NCBI RefSeq assembly: GCF_010731715.1
Contig: NZ_AP022587.1
Location: 4,092,001 to 4,156,000 of the forward strand
Direction of reading: 5' to 3'
Origin: Mycobacterium stomatepiae
GTDB lineage: Bacteria; Actinomycetota; Actinomycetes; Mycobacteriales; Mycobacteriaceae
DNA length: 64,000 bases
The notes below the pieces were generated by a model. The model saw only the letters and a list, made by a program, of their open reading frames with translations. It was not told the DNA's origin and made no database searches. Positions 27,197 through 35,920 of the stretch are shown in pieces (within the stretch, counting starts at the first letter, position 1; each line of letters starts with the position of its first letter). Made by a program: the position numbers and the translations under genes.

Positions 27197-27267
27197 AGGC
27201 AGTTCCTAGCACCAGGCGACGACAAATCCGCGCTGCCGCGCCCGAATCACGGTGGGTTGCCGGATCT

Positions 27268-27618
27268 TCAGCCCCAGCCCAGTTCGTGCAACCGGTCGTC
27301 GTCGATGCCGAAATGGTGCGCGATTTCGTGGATCACGGTAATCGCCACCTCCTCGACGACGTCGTCGTCGGATTCGCAGATGTCGAGCAGCGCCTCGCGA
27401 TAGATCGTGATGGCGTCCGGCAGCGACCCACCGTAGTCGGAGTCGCGCTCGGTCAACGCCACCCCCTCGTAGAGACCCAGTAGTTCGGGCTCCTCGGGGT
27501 TGCGATCTTCGACGAGAATCACGACGTTGTCCATCGCGGCCGTCAACTGGGCAGGGATCAAGTCGAGCGCTTCGGAGACCAGTTCGTCGAACCGCTGCGG
27601 ATCCATCCGCACGGCCAC
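27268..27618 (-). CDS. Zincin-like metallopeptidase (Rv3836 homologue)
   Basis: Short metallopeptidase-fold protein. Zinc motif HEIAHHFGIDDDRL near the C terminus is the HExxHxxGxxD signature, and VVEEVAITVIHEIAHHFG is typical of the family formerly called DUF1025. GTG 27618 (MAVRMDPQRFDELVSEALDL) gives 116 residues; ATG 27606 is an alternative that costs four residues. The start lies 4 nt after the stop of the upstream septum-formation-family gene, so translational coupling is likely. The substrate is unknown; the family has not been given a firm activity as far as I know. Confidence 0.85.
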   Translation of the reverse strand: MAVRMDPQRFDELVSEALDLIPAQLTAAMDNVVILVEDRNPEEPELLGLYEGVALTERDSDYGGSLPDAITIYREALLDICESDDDVVEEVAITVIHEIAHHFGIDDDRLHELGWG

Positions 27619-27622
27619 GGGG

Positions 27623-28987
27623 CTAACCCGCCGGTGCCGGCTCGGCTGGCTCGGGCGGTGCGCCCGGTGGGGGTGCGTCCGGCATGGGTGGCGGCGCCTG
27701 GTTGCCCGCCGGCGGCACGCCACCGTCGGCCGGCGGTGCCGGAACATCCTGCGGCGCTTGGTTGGCCGGGGCCTGCGTGGTCGCGCGTGGCGGCGTCACC
27801 ACCGGCTGCTGTTGCGGCAGGTGCTGATTGCCCGGCGGCATCTCCGGCGGGGCGTTGGACTGCTGGGGCGGACTCGCCGGGCTCGCCGGAAGCTGCGGCA
27901 TCGGGGGCATCGTGAGCCGCTCCTCGGGAATGTCGGGCGGCGGCACCGGGGCAATCCCGTTGATCAACAGTTGTCCCTTGGCGCTGTTGACCAGGGTGGC
28001 CCAGCCGCCATTGCCCAGCGTGGCGCCGATGCTGCAGGCGACCTCGCGGCTGCCCGCCGACCAACTCGACAGCGACACGGTGGGGTAGATCAGCGTCAGC
28101 GTGGTGGTGCGCAACTTCATCGGCGCGAGGTAGGCGTCGGTCATCTTCGTGCAGGCGTCCTTGATGTAGCCGTCCTGGTCGGGCTCGGCCGGCAGCGCAC
28201 CCGGGAACTTCTCGGCCAGGTTGACCGTGCCGGTGACCTCCATGGCGTGCGGCGTCTTGCAGTCGACGGGGGCGTCGATCGGCTGGTTCGTCGTCGAGTC
28301 GATGCCGAGGCAATTGCCGGCGGGCCAGACCTTGGACTGGTCGACATCAGACACCTTGCCCTTGAAGGCGGCCTGTTCGTTGTTCGCACCGGGCATCTGC
28401 AGGCCGCACAGCATGCGACGCTCGCCGGATTGACGCCACGCCCGGTCGCCCGCCCACAGCAGGCTAACGCTGAATTTGCTGTTGGGGTCGTACTTGGGGC
28501 CGAGGTACCGGCGTACCGCGGCCTCACATTGCTCCTGGCTGATCTGCTGGATGCGAGCCGGCGACGGCGGAGCGGCGTTGGGACCGTATTCCGAACCCGG
28601 GAAGGTCCGCATGTCGATGGACTCGGCGACCTCGAACTTGTGGTCGTCGGCGCACTTGACGATGCTCGCCGACTCCGGTGTGACGTCCGGCCACATCAGG
28701 CAATCGCCGGTCTTGGCGCGGTTGAAGGCGGCGTCGGTCTTAGCTCCGGTGCTGGGCACGGGGTTGCTGTCGAGGTAACCGGCAAGCCGTCCCTGCCCCG
28801 CCCCGTCGACCGGCAGCGCGGTTACCAGGCCGGCGATCAGCAGCCCGCCGAGCGCGAAGAGGAGCAACGCTCGCCGGGTCGCCGTCGCCTGCAAACTGCG
28901 CGGCAACTGGAAGCCGTCCAGCGGCTGCTCCGCCTCGGCGGCGGGCGGGCTGGGTGCGGCGGGATCCGTTTCGAGCGTGTCCGACAT
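27623..28987 (-). CDS. Septum-formation-domain membrane protein (Rv3835 homologue)
   Basis: 454 residues from ATG 28987 (MSDTLETDPAAPSPP), which has GGAG just upstream; ATG 28996 is possible. Layout: short cytosolic Pro/Ala-rich N terminus, one transmembrane helix (ALLLFALGGLLIAGLVTAL, about residues 42-60), and an extracellular domain with paired cysteines (KTGDCLMWPD, IVKCADDHKFEVAE, ISQEQCEAAV, MLCGLQMPG, GNCLGID, VDCKTPHAMEV). The C terminus is a long Pro/Gln-rich tail from residue 350. The C...H/E-V motifs are those of septum-formation-domain proteins. A disulfide-stabilised exported envelope protein is the safe reading; a role in division is inference. Confidence 0.82.
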   Translation of the reverse strand: MSDTLETDPAAPSPPAAEAEQPLDGFQLPRSLQATATRRALLLFALGGLLIAGLVTALPVDGAGQGRLAGYLDSNPVPSTGAKTDAAFNRAKTGDCLMWPDVTPESASIVKCADDHKFEVAESIDMRTFPGSEYGPNAAPPSPARIQQISQEQCEAAVRRYLGPKYDPNSKFSVSLLWAGDRAWRQSGERRMLCGLQMPGANNEQAAFKGKVSDVDQSKVWPAGNCLGIDSTTNQPIDAPVDCKTPHAMEVTGTVNLAEKFPGALPAEPDQDGYIKDACTKMTDAYLAPMKLRTTTLTLIYPTVSLSSWSAGSREVACSIGATLGNGGWATLVNSAKGQLLINGIAPVPPPDIPEERLTMPPMPQLPASPASPPQQSNAPPEMPPGNQHLPQQQPVVTPPRATTQAPANQAPQDVPAPPADGGVPPAGNQAPPPMPDAPPPGAPPEPAEPAPAG

Positions 28988-29107
28988 TGACTCCATTCTG
29001 ACAGGACACCCAACCGAACGTGACAAAAGTTATAGATGTGAGTCCTGGGACTAGCACCGATGGATGCTCCGCGCGGCGGGTCCCGATCCGAAAGTAATCT
29101 TCAGGCC

Positions 29108-30361
29108 GTGATCGACCTCAAGCTGCTCCGGGAAGATCCCGACGCCGTCCGCCGTTCCCAACTCAGCCGCGGTGAGGACCCGGCGCTGGTCGACGTGCTG
29201 CTGATGGCCGACGCCGCCCGCCGGGCCGCGATCTCCAACGCCGATACGCTGCGCGCCGACCAGAAGTCCGCCAGCAAGAGCGTGGGTAAGGCCACGCCCG
29301 AGGAGCGCCCGGCGTTGTTGGAGCGCGCGAAGGAGCTCGCCGAGCAGGTGAAGGCCGCCGAAATCGCCCAGGCCGACGCGGAGACGGCGTTCACCGCGGC
29401 CCACATGGCGATCTCGAACGTCGTCACCGACGGGGTTCCCGCCGGCGGCGAGGCGGACTTCGCCGTGCTCGACGTCGTCGGTGAGCCGCCGGCGATCGAA
29501 AACCCGAAGGATCACCTGGAACTGGGTGAGTCGCTGGGACTGATAGACATGGCGCGCGGCGCCAAGGTGTCCGGTTCGCGGTTCTACTTTCTGACCGGAC
29601 AGGGCGCGCTGTTACAGCTCGGTCTGCTGCAGCTGGCGCTGCGGCTGGCCGTCGAGAACGGATTCGTCCCGATGATCCCGCCGGTGCTGGTGCGTCCAGA
29701 AGTCATGGCCGGCACCGGATTCCTGGGCGTCCACGCCGACGAGATCTACCGGGTCGAGGCCGACGACCTGTACCTGGTGGGCACCTCGGAGGTGCCGTTG
29801 GCCGGTTACCACTGGAACGAGATCCTGGACCTGTCCGGCGGACCGCTGCGCTACGCCGGTTGGTCGTCGTGTTTTCGGCGCGAGGCCGGCAGCTACGGCA
29901 AGGACACCCGCGGCATCATCCGGGTGCATCAGTTCGACAAGGTCGAGGGTTTCGTCTACTGCAACCCCGCCGAGGCCGAGGCCGAACACCAGCGGTTGCT
30001 GGGCTGGCAGCGCGAGATGCTGGCCCACATCGAGGTGCCGTATCGGGTAATCGACGTTGCCGCGGGCGATCTCGGCTCGTCGGCGGCCCGCAAGTTCGAC
30101 TGTGAGGCGTGGGTTCCCACCCAGCAGACCTACCGCGAGCTGACGTCGACGTCGAACTGCACCACGTTCCAAGCCCGCCGGCTGGCCACCCGCTACCGTG
30201 ATGACAACGGCAAGCCGCAGATCGCGGCCACCCTCAACGGCACACTGGGCACCACCCGCTGGCTGGTGGCGATCCTGGAGAACCACCAGCAGCCCGACGG
30301 CAGCGTGCGAGTGCCCGCCGCGCTGGTGCCGTTCGTCGGTGCCGAGGTGCTCGAGCCCTAG
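29108..30361 (+). CDS. serS: Seryl-tRNA synthetase
   Basis: Charges tRNA-Ser. GTG 29108 ([24 protein letters not shown]) gives 417 residues, close to the M. tuberculosis length. The N-terminal antiparallel coiled-coil arm covers residues about 25-100 ([26 protein letters not shown] in part). Class II motifs follow: motif 1 [17 protein letters not shown], motif 2 [25 protein letters not shown] and motif 3 [19 protein letters not shown], with the serine-binding TSEVPL and [15 protein letters not shown] segments. Nothing is missing. It is divergent from the septum-formation gene, and 30362-30417 downstream is a short convergent gap. Confidence 0.97.
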   Translation: MIDLKLLREDPDAVRRSQLSRGEDPALVDVLLMADAARRAAISNADTLRADQKSASKSVGKATPEERPALLERAKELAEQVKAAEIAQADAETAFTAAHMAISNVVTDGVPAGGEADFAVLDVVGEPPAIENPKDHLELGESLGLIDMARGAKVSGSRFYFLTGQGALLQLGLLQLALRLAVENGFVPMIPPVLVRPEVMAGTGFLGVHADEIYRVEADDLYLVGTSEVPLAGYHWNEILDLSGGPLRYAGWSSCFRREAGSYGKDTRGIIRVHQFDKVEGFVYCNPAEAEAEHQRLLGWQREMLAHIEVPYRVIDVAAGDLGSSAARKFDCEAWVPTQQTYRELTSTSNCTTFQARRLATRYRDDNGKPQIAATLNGTLGTTRWLVAILENHQQPDGSVRVPAALVPFVGAEVLEP

Positions 30362-30417
30362 ACGTTGACCGTCGCGCGCTCTTGTTCGTGGCGGCGCTGC
30401 CGTTCCATCGTCGCGAA

Positions 30418-30843
30418 CTAGAACGCGAACGCGAACGCGAAGCTGGTGAACAGGCTGGACACAAAGTGCAGCCAGGGGCGCCGATATCCGCGGCGATAGC
30501 CGTCCACGATCGTAAAGATGGGCAGCAGAACAACATTCGCAATCGTGTAGTCCTGGCTCGCTGAGCTGGCGGCCGGGTTGGTGAACATCAGCTTGATGTA
30601 CTCGGCCCAACTCCCGTGTTCGCCCCACAGCGGGTTGGTGGATCCGTGCGAGTACTCCGCTACGTAGGTGATGTTGAAGTACCAACCGAGCGCGACCGAC
30701 GCGATCCCCACGACGTAGTAGACGATTTCCATCGGTGAGAAGAGCGGGCCGCCGGCGAGCCGGGCGAAAACCGTCGAGTTGGATCTGACGATCCAGATGA
30801 TGACCGCGAGTCCGAGTACCGCGTGGGTAATGAGGGAGACCAT
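30418..30843 (-). CDS. DUF2834-type integral membrane protein
   Basis: 141 residues from ATG 30843 (MVSLITHAVLGLAVIIWIV). Four hydrophobic helices: residues about 4-20, 35-55 (VYYVVGIASVALGWYF), 90-110 (YTIANVVLLPIFTIVDG) and 120-141 (WLHFVSSLFTSFAFAFAF). NPAASSASQDYTIANVV and the RRPWLHFVSSLF block resemble DUF2834 proteins, some of which occur near carotenoid genes. The extreme C terminus is encoded by a hexanucleotide repeat (see findings). It is divergent from the tetR gene across an 88-nt gap with a near-palindromic operator, so probably TetR-controlled. Function is unknown. Confidence 0.68.
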   Translation of the reverse strand: MVSLITHAVLGLAVIIWIVRSNSTVFARLAGGPLFSPMEIVYYVVGIASVALGWYFNITYVAEYSHGSTNPLWGEHGSWAEYIKLMFTNPAASSASQDYTIANVVLLPIFTIVDGYRRGYRRPWLHFVSSLFTSFAFAFAF

Positions 30844-30869
30844 GGGCGCAGTCTCGCCCCGCACGCGAA

Positions 30870-30891
30870 GTTTTGTCAAGATTGTCAAAAC
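30870..30891. promoter_or_regulatory. Putative TetR operator (near-palindrome)
   Basis: A 22-bp sequence of form GTTTTG-N-CAA-NN-TTG-N-CAAAAC lies between the divergent DUF2834 and tetR genes; 18 of 22 positions are symmetric. The same 10-bp half-site, in reverse (TTGACAAAAC), recurs at 31580-31589 ahead of the CrtI-like gene. TetR regulators commonly bind such divergent-gap palindromes. Confidence 0.6.
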
Positions 30892-30931
30892 AAATGGAAT
30901 GACAATCCAAATGTCTTGGTACCTTACTGCC

Positions 30932-31579
30932 ATGGTCCGGCCCGCCCAGACGGCACGCAGCGAACGCACACGCGAGGCGTTACGCCAGGCTGCGGTGGTT
31001 CGATTCCTGGCCCAGGGCGTGGAAGACACCTCGGCCGAGCAGATCGCGGCCGACGCCGGGGTATCGCTGCGGACGTTCTATCGCCACTTCACCTCGAAGC
31101 ACGACCTGCTGTTCGCGGACTACACCGGACTGCACTGGTTTCGTGCGGCCCTGGATGACAGGCCGGCCGACGAGCCGATCATCGATTCGGTGCAGGCCTC
31201 GATCTTCTCGTTCCCGTACGACGTGGACGCGGTCACCAAAATCGCCGCCCTGCGCCAAGACGAACTCGACCCCGGGCGCATTGTCCGCCACATTCGGGAA
31301 GTGCAGGCCGACTTCGCCGATGCCATTGGGGCGCAATTGCTACGGCGCGGCCAGCAGGCCGACGGCGCCGGGCGCCGGACGGTGGATCAACAGGTGCGCA
31401 CGGCGGTGACCGCACGATGCATTGCCGCCGCGGTGTTCGGCGCGATGGAGGTCTGGATGGAGAGTGACGACCGGTCGCTGGGCGAACTCGCCCGGTTGTG
31501 CCATGCGGCGCTCGAGTCGCTGCGCGTGGGGATCACCGACTCCTGGGTCACGGCGACCGCCGCGCAAGTGTCGTCATAA
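30932..31579 (+). CDS. TetR-family regulator (Rv3830c homologue)
   Basis: 215 residues from ATG 30932 (MVRPAQTARSERTREALRQAA). The N-terminal helix-turn-helix is typical of TetR: FLAQGVEDTSAEQIAADAGVSLRTFYRHFTSKHDLLF (residues about 25-60). The ligand domain resembles other actinobacterial repressors, including the RQDELDPGRIVRHIREVQADFA helix, and has no assignable ligand. It is divergent from the DUF2834 gene and 50 nt upstream of the CrtI-like oxidoreductase. The palindrome at 30870 and the half-site at 31580 suggest it represses all three genes. Confidence 0.9.
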   Translation: MVRPAQTARSERTREALRQAAVVRFLAQGVEDTSAEQIAADAGVSLRTFYRHFTSKHDLLFADYTGLHWFRAALDDRPADEPIIDSVQASIFSFPYDVDAVTKIAALRQDELDPGRIVRHIREVQADFADAIGAQLLRRGQQADGAGRRTVDQQVRTAVTARCIAAAVFGAMEVWMESDDRSLGELARLCHAALESLRVGITDSWVTATAAQVSS

Positions 31580-31589
31580 TTGACAAAAC
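31580..31589. promoter_or_regulatory. TetR half-site ahead of the CrtI-like gene
   Basis: TTGACAAAAC begins right after the tetR stop and ends 40 nt before the CrtI-like start. It is the exact reverse complement of the 10-bp half-site GTTTTGTCAA at 30870. A single half-site is weaker evidence than a palindrome, and binding here may be low affinity. Confidence 0.45.
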
Positions 31590-31629
31590 TTTGCGGTCGT
31601 GCGAGCCTCCTTTCCGGACGGCAAAGGAC

Positions 31630-33186
31630 ATGACTGGTTATGACGCGATAGTTATCGGTGCCGGGCATAACGGGCTGACCGCGGCCGTGCTGCTGCAGAA
31701 GGCGGGACTGCGCACGCTGTGCTTGGACCCCAAGCTCTATGCGGGCGGCATGGCGTCCACCGTCGAGCTGTTCGACGGGTACCAATTCGAGATCGCCGGC
31801 TCGGTGTTTTTCCCGACATCGTCGGTGGTGGTCCGCGAGCTGGGCCTGGACACCATGCCGACGATCGACTTGGACGTGATGTCGGTGGCGGTGCGCGGAG
31901 TCGGTGACGATCCGCTGATTCAATACAGCGATCCGATCAAGCTGTTCACCCACCTCAACGAGGTGCACGGAGCGGAAGCCGTCAACGGGATGGCGGGGCT
32001 GATGGGATGGGCCCAGGCACCGACCCGCGCGTTGGGCCGGTTCGAAGCCGGGATGCCGCCCAAGAGCATCGACGAGATGTATGCCTGTGCCACAAATGAA
32101 TTCGAACGCTCGGCGATCGACGACATGTTGTTCGGCTCGGTCACCGACGTGTTGGACCGTTATCTGCCCGACCGCGAGAAGTTCGGCGCGATCCGCGGCT
32201 CGATGACGGTGCTGGCCGTCAACACGCTCTACCGCGGCCCGTCCACGCCGGGCAGCGCGGCGGCGCTGGCGTTCGGGCTCGGGGTTCCCGACGGCGACAC
32301 CATGCAGATGAAGAAGCTGCGCGGTGGCATCGGCGCGCTCACCGCGCATCTGCGCGAGGTCCTGGAGAACCACGGCGGCGAGCTTCGGTTGCGCACCAAG
32401 GTGACCGACATTCTCGTCGCCGACGGGCAGGTGACCGGCATGCGCACCGAGGCGGGGGAGACGTTGAACGCTCCGATCGTGGTCTCGGGCATCGCGCCCG
32501 ACGTCACGCTCAACGAGATGATCGATCCCGCTGCGCTGCCCGCCGATATCCGGGAACGCTATGCGCGCATCGACCACCGCGGCAGTTACTTGCAGATGCA
32601 CTTCGCCCTGGACGAGGCGCCCGAATTCGCCGCGCCGTACGAGGTGCTCAATCAGCCGGCCATGCAGGCCTCGATCGGCCTGTTCTGCACACCCGAGGAA
32701 GTGCAGCAGCAGTGGGAGGACGCCCGGCGCGGCATTGTTCCGGCCGATCCGACGGTCGTGTTGCAGATCCCGTCGCAGAACGACCCGGACCTCGCACCCG
32801 AGGGCAAGCATGCCGCCTCGGCCTTCGCGCTGTTCTTCCCGATCGAGGGCGACGTGGATTACGGGCAGGCGAAGGTGGAGATGGGTCAGCGGGTCATCGA
32901 CAAGATCACCCGGCTCGCACCGAATTTCGAGCGCAGCATCATCCGGCACACCACCTTCACACCGCGGCACATGGGTGTGATGTTCGGCGCCCCCGGCGGC
33001 GACTACTGCCACGGCCTGTTGAACGCCAACCAGATCGGCCCCAACCGACCCGGACCGAAAGGCTTTCTCGGTCAACCAATCCCGATCAAGGGGCTGTACT
33101 TGGGCAGTGCGGGTTGCCACGGCGGACCGGGCATCACCTTCACCCCGGGCTACAGCGCCGCCCGGGCGGCGCTCGAGGACCGCTAG
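31630..33186 (+). CDS. CrtI/phytoene-desaturase-like FAD oxidoreductase (Rv3829c homologue)
   Basis: 518 residues from ATG 31630 (MTGYDAIVIGAGHNGLTAAVLLQKAG), preceded by AAAGG. N-terminal dinucleotide-binding motif VIGAGHNGLTAA is at residues 8-19. The C-terminal amine-oxidase/CrtI signature (KGLYLGSAGCHGGPGITFTPGYSAARAAL) is intact. The family includes carotenoid desaturases and other membrane-associated amine or retinol-type oxidoreductases. No carotenoid genes other than the DUF2834 neighbour are near, so substrate assignment is uncertain. It overlaps the convergent Rv3819-like gene by 4 nt. Confidence 0.88.
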   Translation: MTGYDAIVIGAGHNGLTAAVLLQKAGLRTLCLDPKLYAGGMASTVELFDGYQFEIAGSVFFPTSSVVVRELGLDTMPTIDLDVMSVAVRGVGDDPLIQYSDPIKLFTHLNEVHGAEAVNGMAGLMGWAQAPTRALGRFEAGMPPKSIDEMYACATNEFERSAIDDMLFGSVTDVLDRYLPDREKFGAIRGSMTVLAVNTLYRGPSTPGSAAALAFGLGVPDGDTMQMKKLRGGIGALTAHLREVLENHGGELRLRTKVTDILVADGQVTGMRTEAGETLNAPIVVSGIAPDVTLNEMIDPAALPADIRERYARIDHRGSYLQMHFALDEAPEFAAPYEVLNQPAMQASIGLFCTPEEVQQQWEDARRGIVPADPTVVLQIPSQNDPDLAPEGKHAASAFALFFPIEGDVDYGQAKVEMGQRVIDKITRLAPNFERSIIRHTTFTPRHMGVMFGAPGGDYCHGLLNANQIGPNRPGPKGFLGQPIPIKGLYLGSAGCHGGPGITFTPGYSAARAALEDR

Positions 33187-33509
33187 CGGGCCAGTAGCGC
33201 GTCGAGCAGGGCGACGAATTCGTCCGGGCGCGCTGGGGTGAACGCGGGGCTCGGCCGGGTTCCCGGAACGTCCAGGGTGATCAGCGTCGACCGTAGTGGC
33301 CGGCGGATATCCAGCGGCAGCCAGTGGCGCGGGTCCGGTCCGCCCCAGAAGGTGAACCGGGCCACAAGCCAGCCCAACGATTGCGCCTTGTAGCCCCGGA
33401 TCGCGTCCAGCGCGATGATCTTCGACGTGCCCTCGGGAAAATGGTAGCGCCGCAACGTGATCGCGGCTCGATCCAGCTGCACCAGGCCGTCGTCGTAGCT
33501 GTCGGTCAT
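33183..33509 (-). CDS. Conserved hypothetical protein (Rv3819 homologue)
   Basis: 108 residues from ATG 33509 (MTDSYDDGLVQLDRAAITLRRYHFPEG), close to the length I recall for Rv3819, which also sits next to Rv3818. The alternating beta-strand pattern (ITLRRYHFP...SKIIALDAIRGYKA, RFTFWGGPDPRHWLPLDI, TLITLDVPG) suggests a small all-beta, PH-like fold. The start overlaps the upstream Rieske/MBL gene stop (ATGA arrangement), so the two are translationally coupled. Function unknown; a partner of the Rieske protein is a reasonable guess. Confidence 0.78.
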   Translation of the reverse strand: MTDSYDDGLVQLDRAAITLRRYHFPEGTSKIIALDAIRGYKAQSLGWLVARFTFWGGPDPRHWLPLDIRRPLRSTLITLDVPGTRPSPAFTPARPDEFVALLDALLAR

Positions 33510-35056
33510 GCTCGGCGGCTGCGCAGTTCGTGACCGCGGGTGGTCAGGCAGCGACCGTTTTCCAGGCGCCACTGCCAGCCATGCAGATTACAGGTCAGCG
33601 TGTCGCCCTCGACCACACCAAATTTCGACAGGTCGGCTTTGAGATGGGGACAGCGACGCTGAATCTCCCAGCCGTCGAGCATGATCGACGCCGAGTCGTC
33701 GTGAGTTTCGGCGAACCAGCCGTCGGCGTAGGCGATCCGCTCGTCGGTCAGGCACTTGAAGAACGTGTACAGGTATTCGTTGTAGCCGCCGACCCGCCAC
33801 GCGCGAAAACGCGTGGACAAGAAGATAGTGTTGACCCAATCCGGTTCGTTGTCGCGCAACACGGTACGCACCAGCTGCGGCTCGATCGCAAATCCGTAAC
33901 GGACCTTCTCATGAGGAATACGTTCGCGCACAACGCGTTTCGGGAAGTCGAGGATCACGGTCTCGGGACCGATCACCAGCTCGACGGGATAGCCGATGCC
34001 GTCGCAGATTTCGTCGCTCTGCAGCATGATCGGCTCGAAGAGCGCGCGCAGCGGTTCCAGCAGCGGCTCGCCGGCCGCGGATGCCCAGCCGGCCCGCTCG
34101 GCGGCCAATACCGGGGCCATCCGCTCGGCGTAGTCGGCGATGTAGGCCGCCTTGCCGGTGGTGAAGATGGCCGCCACGTCATCGTCGGGTAGTGGATGCT
34201 GCAGCGAATTCAAGGACGTGCCAGTGAAATCGGCGACCGAGCCGGGAATCATCAGCAGGCCGCGATCGTGCCCGTGGCGGCGCATCTGGTCCAGGAACAC
34301 CATCTGGTCGGGGAAGATGTTGGCCGGGTCGCCGTGGTCGTCGTTGAGGTGACGCAACTCGGGGTCCAGAAAACACGGCGGTCCCGCGGACGGCACCACC
34401 CAGGAAGCGTCCACCTGTGCGATGTACTGGCGGGCCCGGTCCATTCCGCGTTGCCGCTTCTGGGTGCCGAACGACTCCTTGGCGCGGGCCGGCATGTCGT
34501 AGACCATCGGGTACCAGATCGCGCCGGAGTACTGCAGCAGGTGCACATCGATGTGGCCGAACTCGGTTGCCAGCATGTCCAAGTCGACCGGCCGGGCATC
34601 GTTCATGTTGAAAATCGTTGTTGTGCCGTCGGATACGACGAGGGCCGAATCACCGATCGGGCCGTCGGCGGGTGCCCGCAGCGAGATCACCATCACGTCA
34701 AGGTCGCCCTTGGACCCGCTGACTCGGTGCTTGATCGAGTCAGCGGTTTCGAAAAACCGGTGAAAACCTAACTTCTCCAATTCATTTCGCAGATCCGGGA
34801 CCGGGAAGTCGGGCAGCAGCACCACCGCGTCCTTGTTGACGTGATCGCGCAGGTGGTTCGCGTCGAAGTGGTCCTTGTGCAGGTGGGAGACGTACAAATA
34901 ATCGCAGTCGCCCAGCGCATCCCAGTCCAGGGCGGTGTTGTCCGGGAACGGGAACCACGACGCGAAGTAGGCCGGATTGACCCAGGGGTCGCACAGAATG
35001 CTGCCCGCCTGGGTCTGGATCAGAAATCCGGCGTGGCCGACGCTCGTGACCTGCAC
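33506..35056 (-). CDS. Metallo-beta-lactamase-fold protein with C-terminal Rieske domain (Rv3818 homologue)
   Basis: 516 residues, the length of M. tuberculosis Rv3818. The N-terminal metallo-beta-lactamase domain has VGHAGFLIQTQAG and the metal motif HLHKDHFDANHL (about residue 58). The C-terminal Rieske domain has the 2Fe-2S ligands C-P-H (QRRCPHLKADLSKF) and C-x-x-H (TCNLHGWQW), residues about 455-490. This order resembles CMP-sialic-acid hydroxylase-like proteins, but no sugar-nucleotide genes are nearby, so substrate is unknown. The ATG at 35056 is the first good codon. It is coupled to the 108-residue downstream gene. Confidence 0.9.
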   Translation of the reverse strand: MQVTSVGHAGFLIQTQAGSILCDPWVNPAYFASWFPFPDNTALDWDALGDCDYLYVSHLHKDHFDANHLRDHVNKDAVVLLPDFPVPDLRNELEKLGFHRFFETADSIKHRVSGSKGDLDVMVISLRAPADGPIGDSALVVSDGTTTIFNMNDARPVDLDMLATEFGHIDVHLLQYSGAIWYPMVYDMPARAKESFGTQKRQRGMDRARQYIAQVDASWVVPSAGPPCFLDPELRHLNDDHGDPANIFPDQMVFLDQMRRHGHDRGLLMIPGSVADFTGTSLNSLQHPLPDDDVAAIFTTGKAAYIADYAERMAPVLAAERAGWASAAGEPLLEPLRALFEPIMLQSDEICDGIGYPVELVIGPETVILDFPKRVVRERIPHEKVRYGFAIEPQLVRTVLRDNEPDWVNTIFLSTRFRAWRVGGYNEYLYTFFKCLTDERIAYADGWFAETHDDSASIMLDGWEIQRRCPHLKADLSKFGVVEGDTLTCNLHGWQWRLENGRCLTTRGHELRSRRA

Positions 35057-35093
35057 AAATGCCTTTCGAATGGGTTATGGAATCGTGACGAGT

Positions 35094-35861
35094 TTAGCGT
35101 GAGGTCGCAGCCCAGGTGGGACCCGAGGTTGGATCGGGGGCCTGCCACAGCCGCCGGTAGTAGTCGATGCGCGCCGCGTCCGGTTCGACGCCGTAGCCGG
35201 TGAAGAACTCGGTCTCCCAATTCCGGCCGGGATAGTTCCAGCCCAGCGAGAGTGTCGCCACCGCCAGGTCGGCCCACCGGTCGGCCACCCCGAGGTCGCC
35301 GAAGTCGACGTGCCCGCAACAACGCCCGTCGTCGTCGATCAGCGTGTTGGGCGCGCACGCGTCGCCGTGACAGACCACCAGACGGTCGACCGGCGGGGGC
35401 TCGCCGACCCGCGACCGAGCAGCCGGTGACAGCGCGGCCAGCCGGCTCGTCGCCGACCAGTCGAAAGGGCATGTCGCGGTCGGCAATCCGTCGTGCAGTT
35501 GGCGCAACCCCGCGCCGAGCGCCGCCACCGCCACCTCCGGGACCGCCAGCCACCGGGGGTGCACCGCCGATAGGCCCGGCAGCCCGCGGGTGTGCAGCCA
35601 GGCGCGGTCACCGTCGACCCCGAATCCGAGCACGCGTGGGACCGTCACATATCGGGCCGCCCAGCGCAGCCGCCGCGCTTCGGCGCGGAAGTCGGTGCCG
35701 CCCGCGTCGGCCATCTTGACGAATTCCCGAGCGGAGTCGTCCGAACCCAGCCGGAAGGTCACCCCGCCGTCCTCGTTGACCCAGACCGCCCGAACGGGCC
35801 GACCGCCGGCGAAGCGGTCGACGATAGCGGGCACCGGCGGCGGCGACGGCGGGAAGGTCAC
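35094..35861 (-). CDS. Aminoglycoside phosphotransferase-like kinase (Rv3817 homologue)
   Basis: 255 residues from GTG 35861 (MTFPPSPPPVPAIVDRFAGG), which has AGAGG 5 nt upstream; GTG 35867 is an in-frame alternative two codons earlier. The kinase-like fold is clear from the catalytic loop VCHGDACAPNTLIDDDGRCCGHVDFGDLGVADRWADLA (two pieces, around residues 165-200), containing H-G-D-x(4)-N and the metal-binding DFG-like D-F-G-D. This is the APH(3') type, but intrinsic mycobacterial homologues need not confer resistance, and the natural substrate is unknown. It lies 37 nt upstream of the Rieske/MBL gene on the same strand. Confidence 0.88.
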   Translation of the reverse strand: MTFPPSPPPVPAIVDRFAGGRPVRAVWVNEDGGVTFRLGSDDSAREFVKMADAGGTDFRAEARRLRWAARYVTVPRVLGFGVDGDRAWLHTRGLPGLSAVHPRWLAVPEVAVAALGAGLRQLHDGLPTATCPFDWSATSRLAALSPAARSRVGEPPPVDRLVVCHGDACAPNTLIDDDGRCCGHVDFGDLGVADRWADLAVATLSLGWNYPGRNWETEFFTGYGVEPDAARIDYYRRLWQAPDPTSGPTWAATSR

Positions 35862-35920
35862 GCGCACCTCTTTTCACCACTTCAGGCGGCTCACGGCCGC
35901 GACCACTAGGCTGGGAAGCT

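Noticed and set aside
31387..33120. 577-codon minus-strand frame antisense to the CrtI-like gene
   Set aside because: The plus-strand oxidoreductase has complete FAD motifs; the antisense frame has none.
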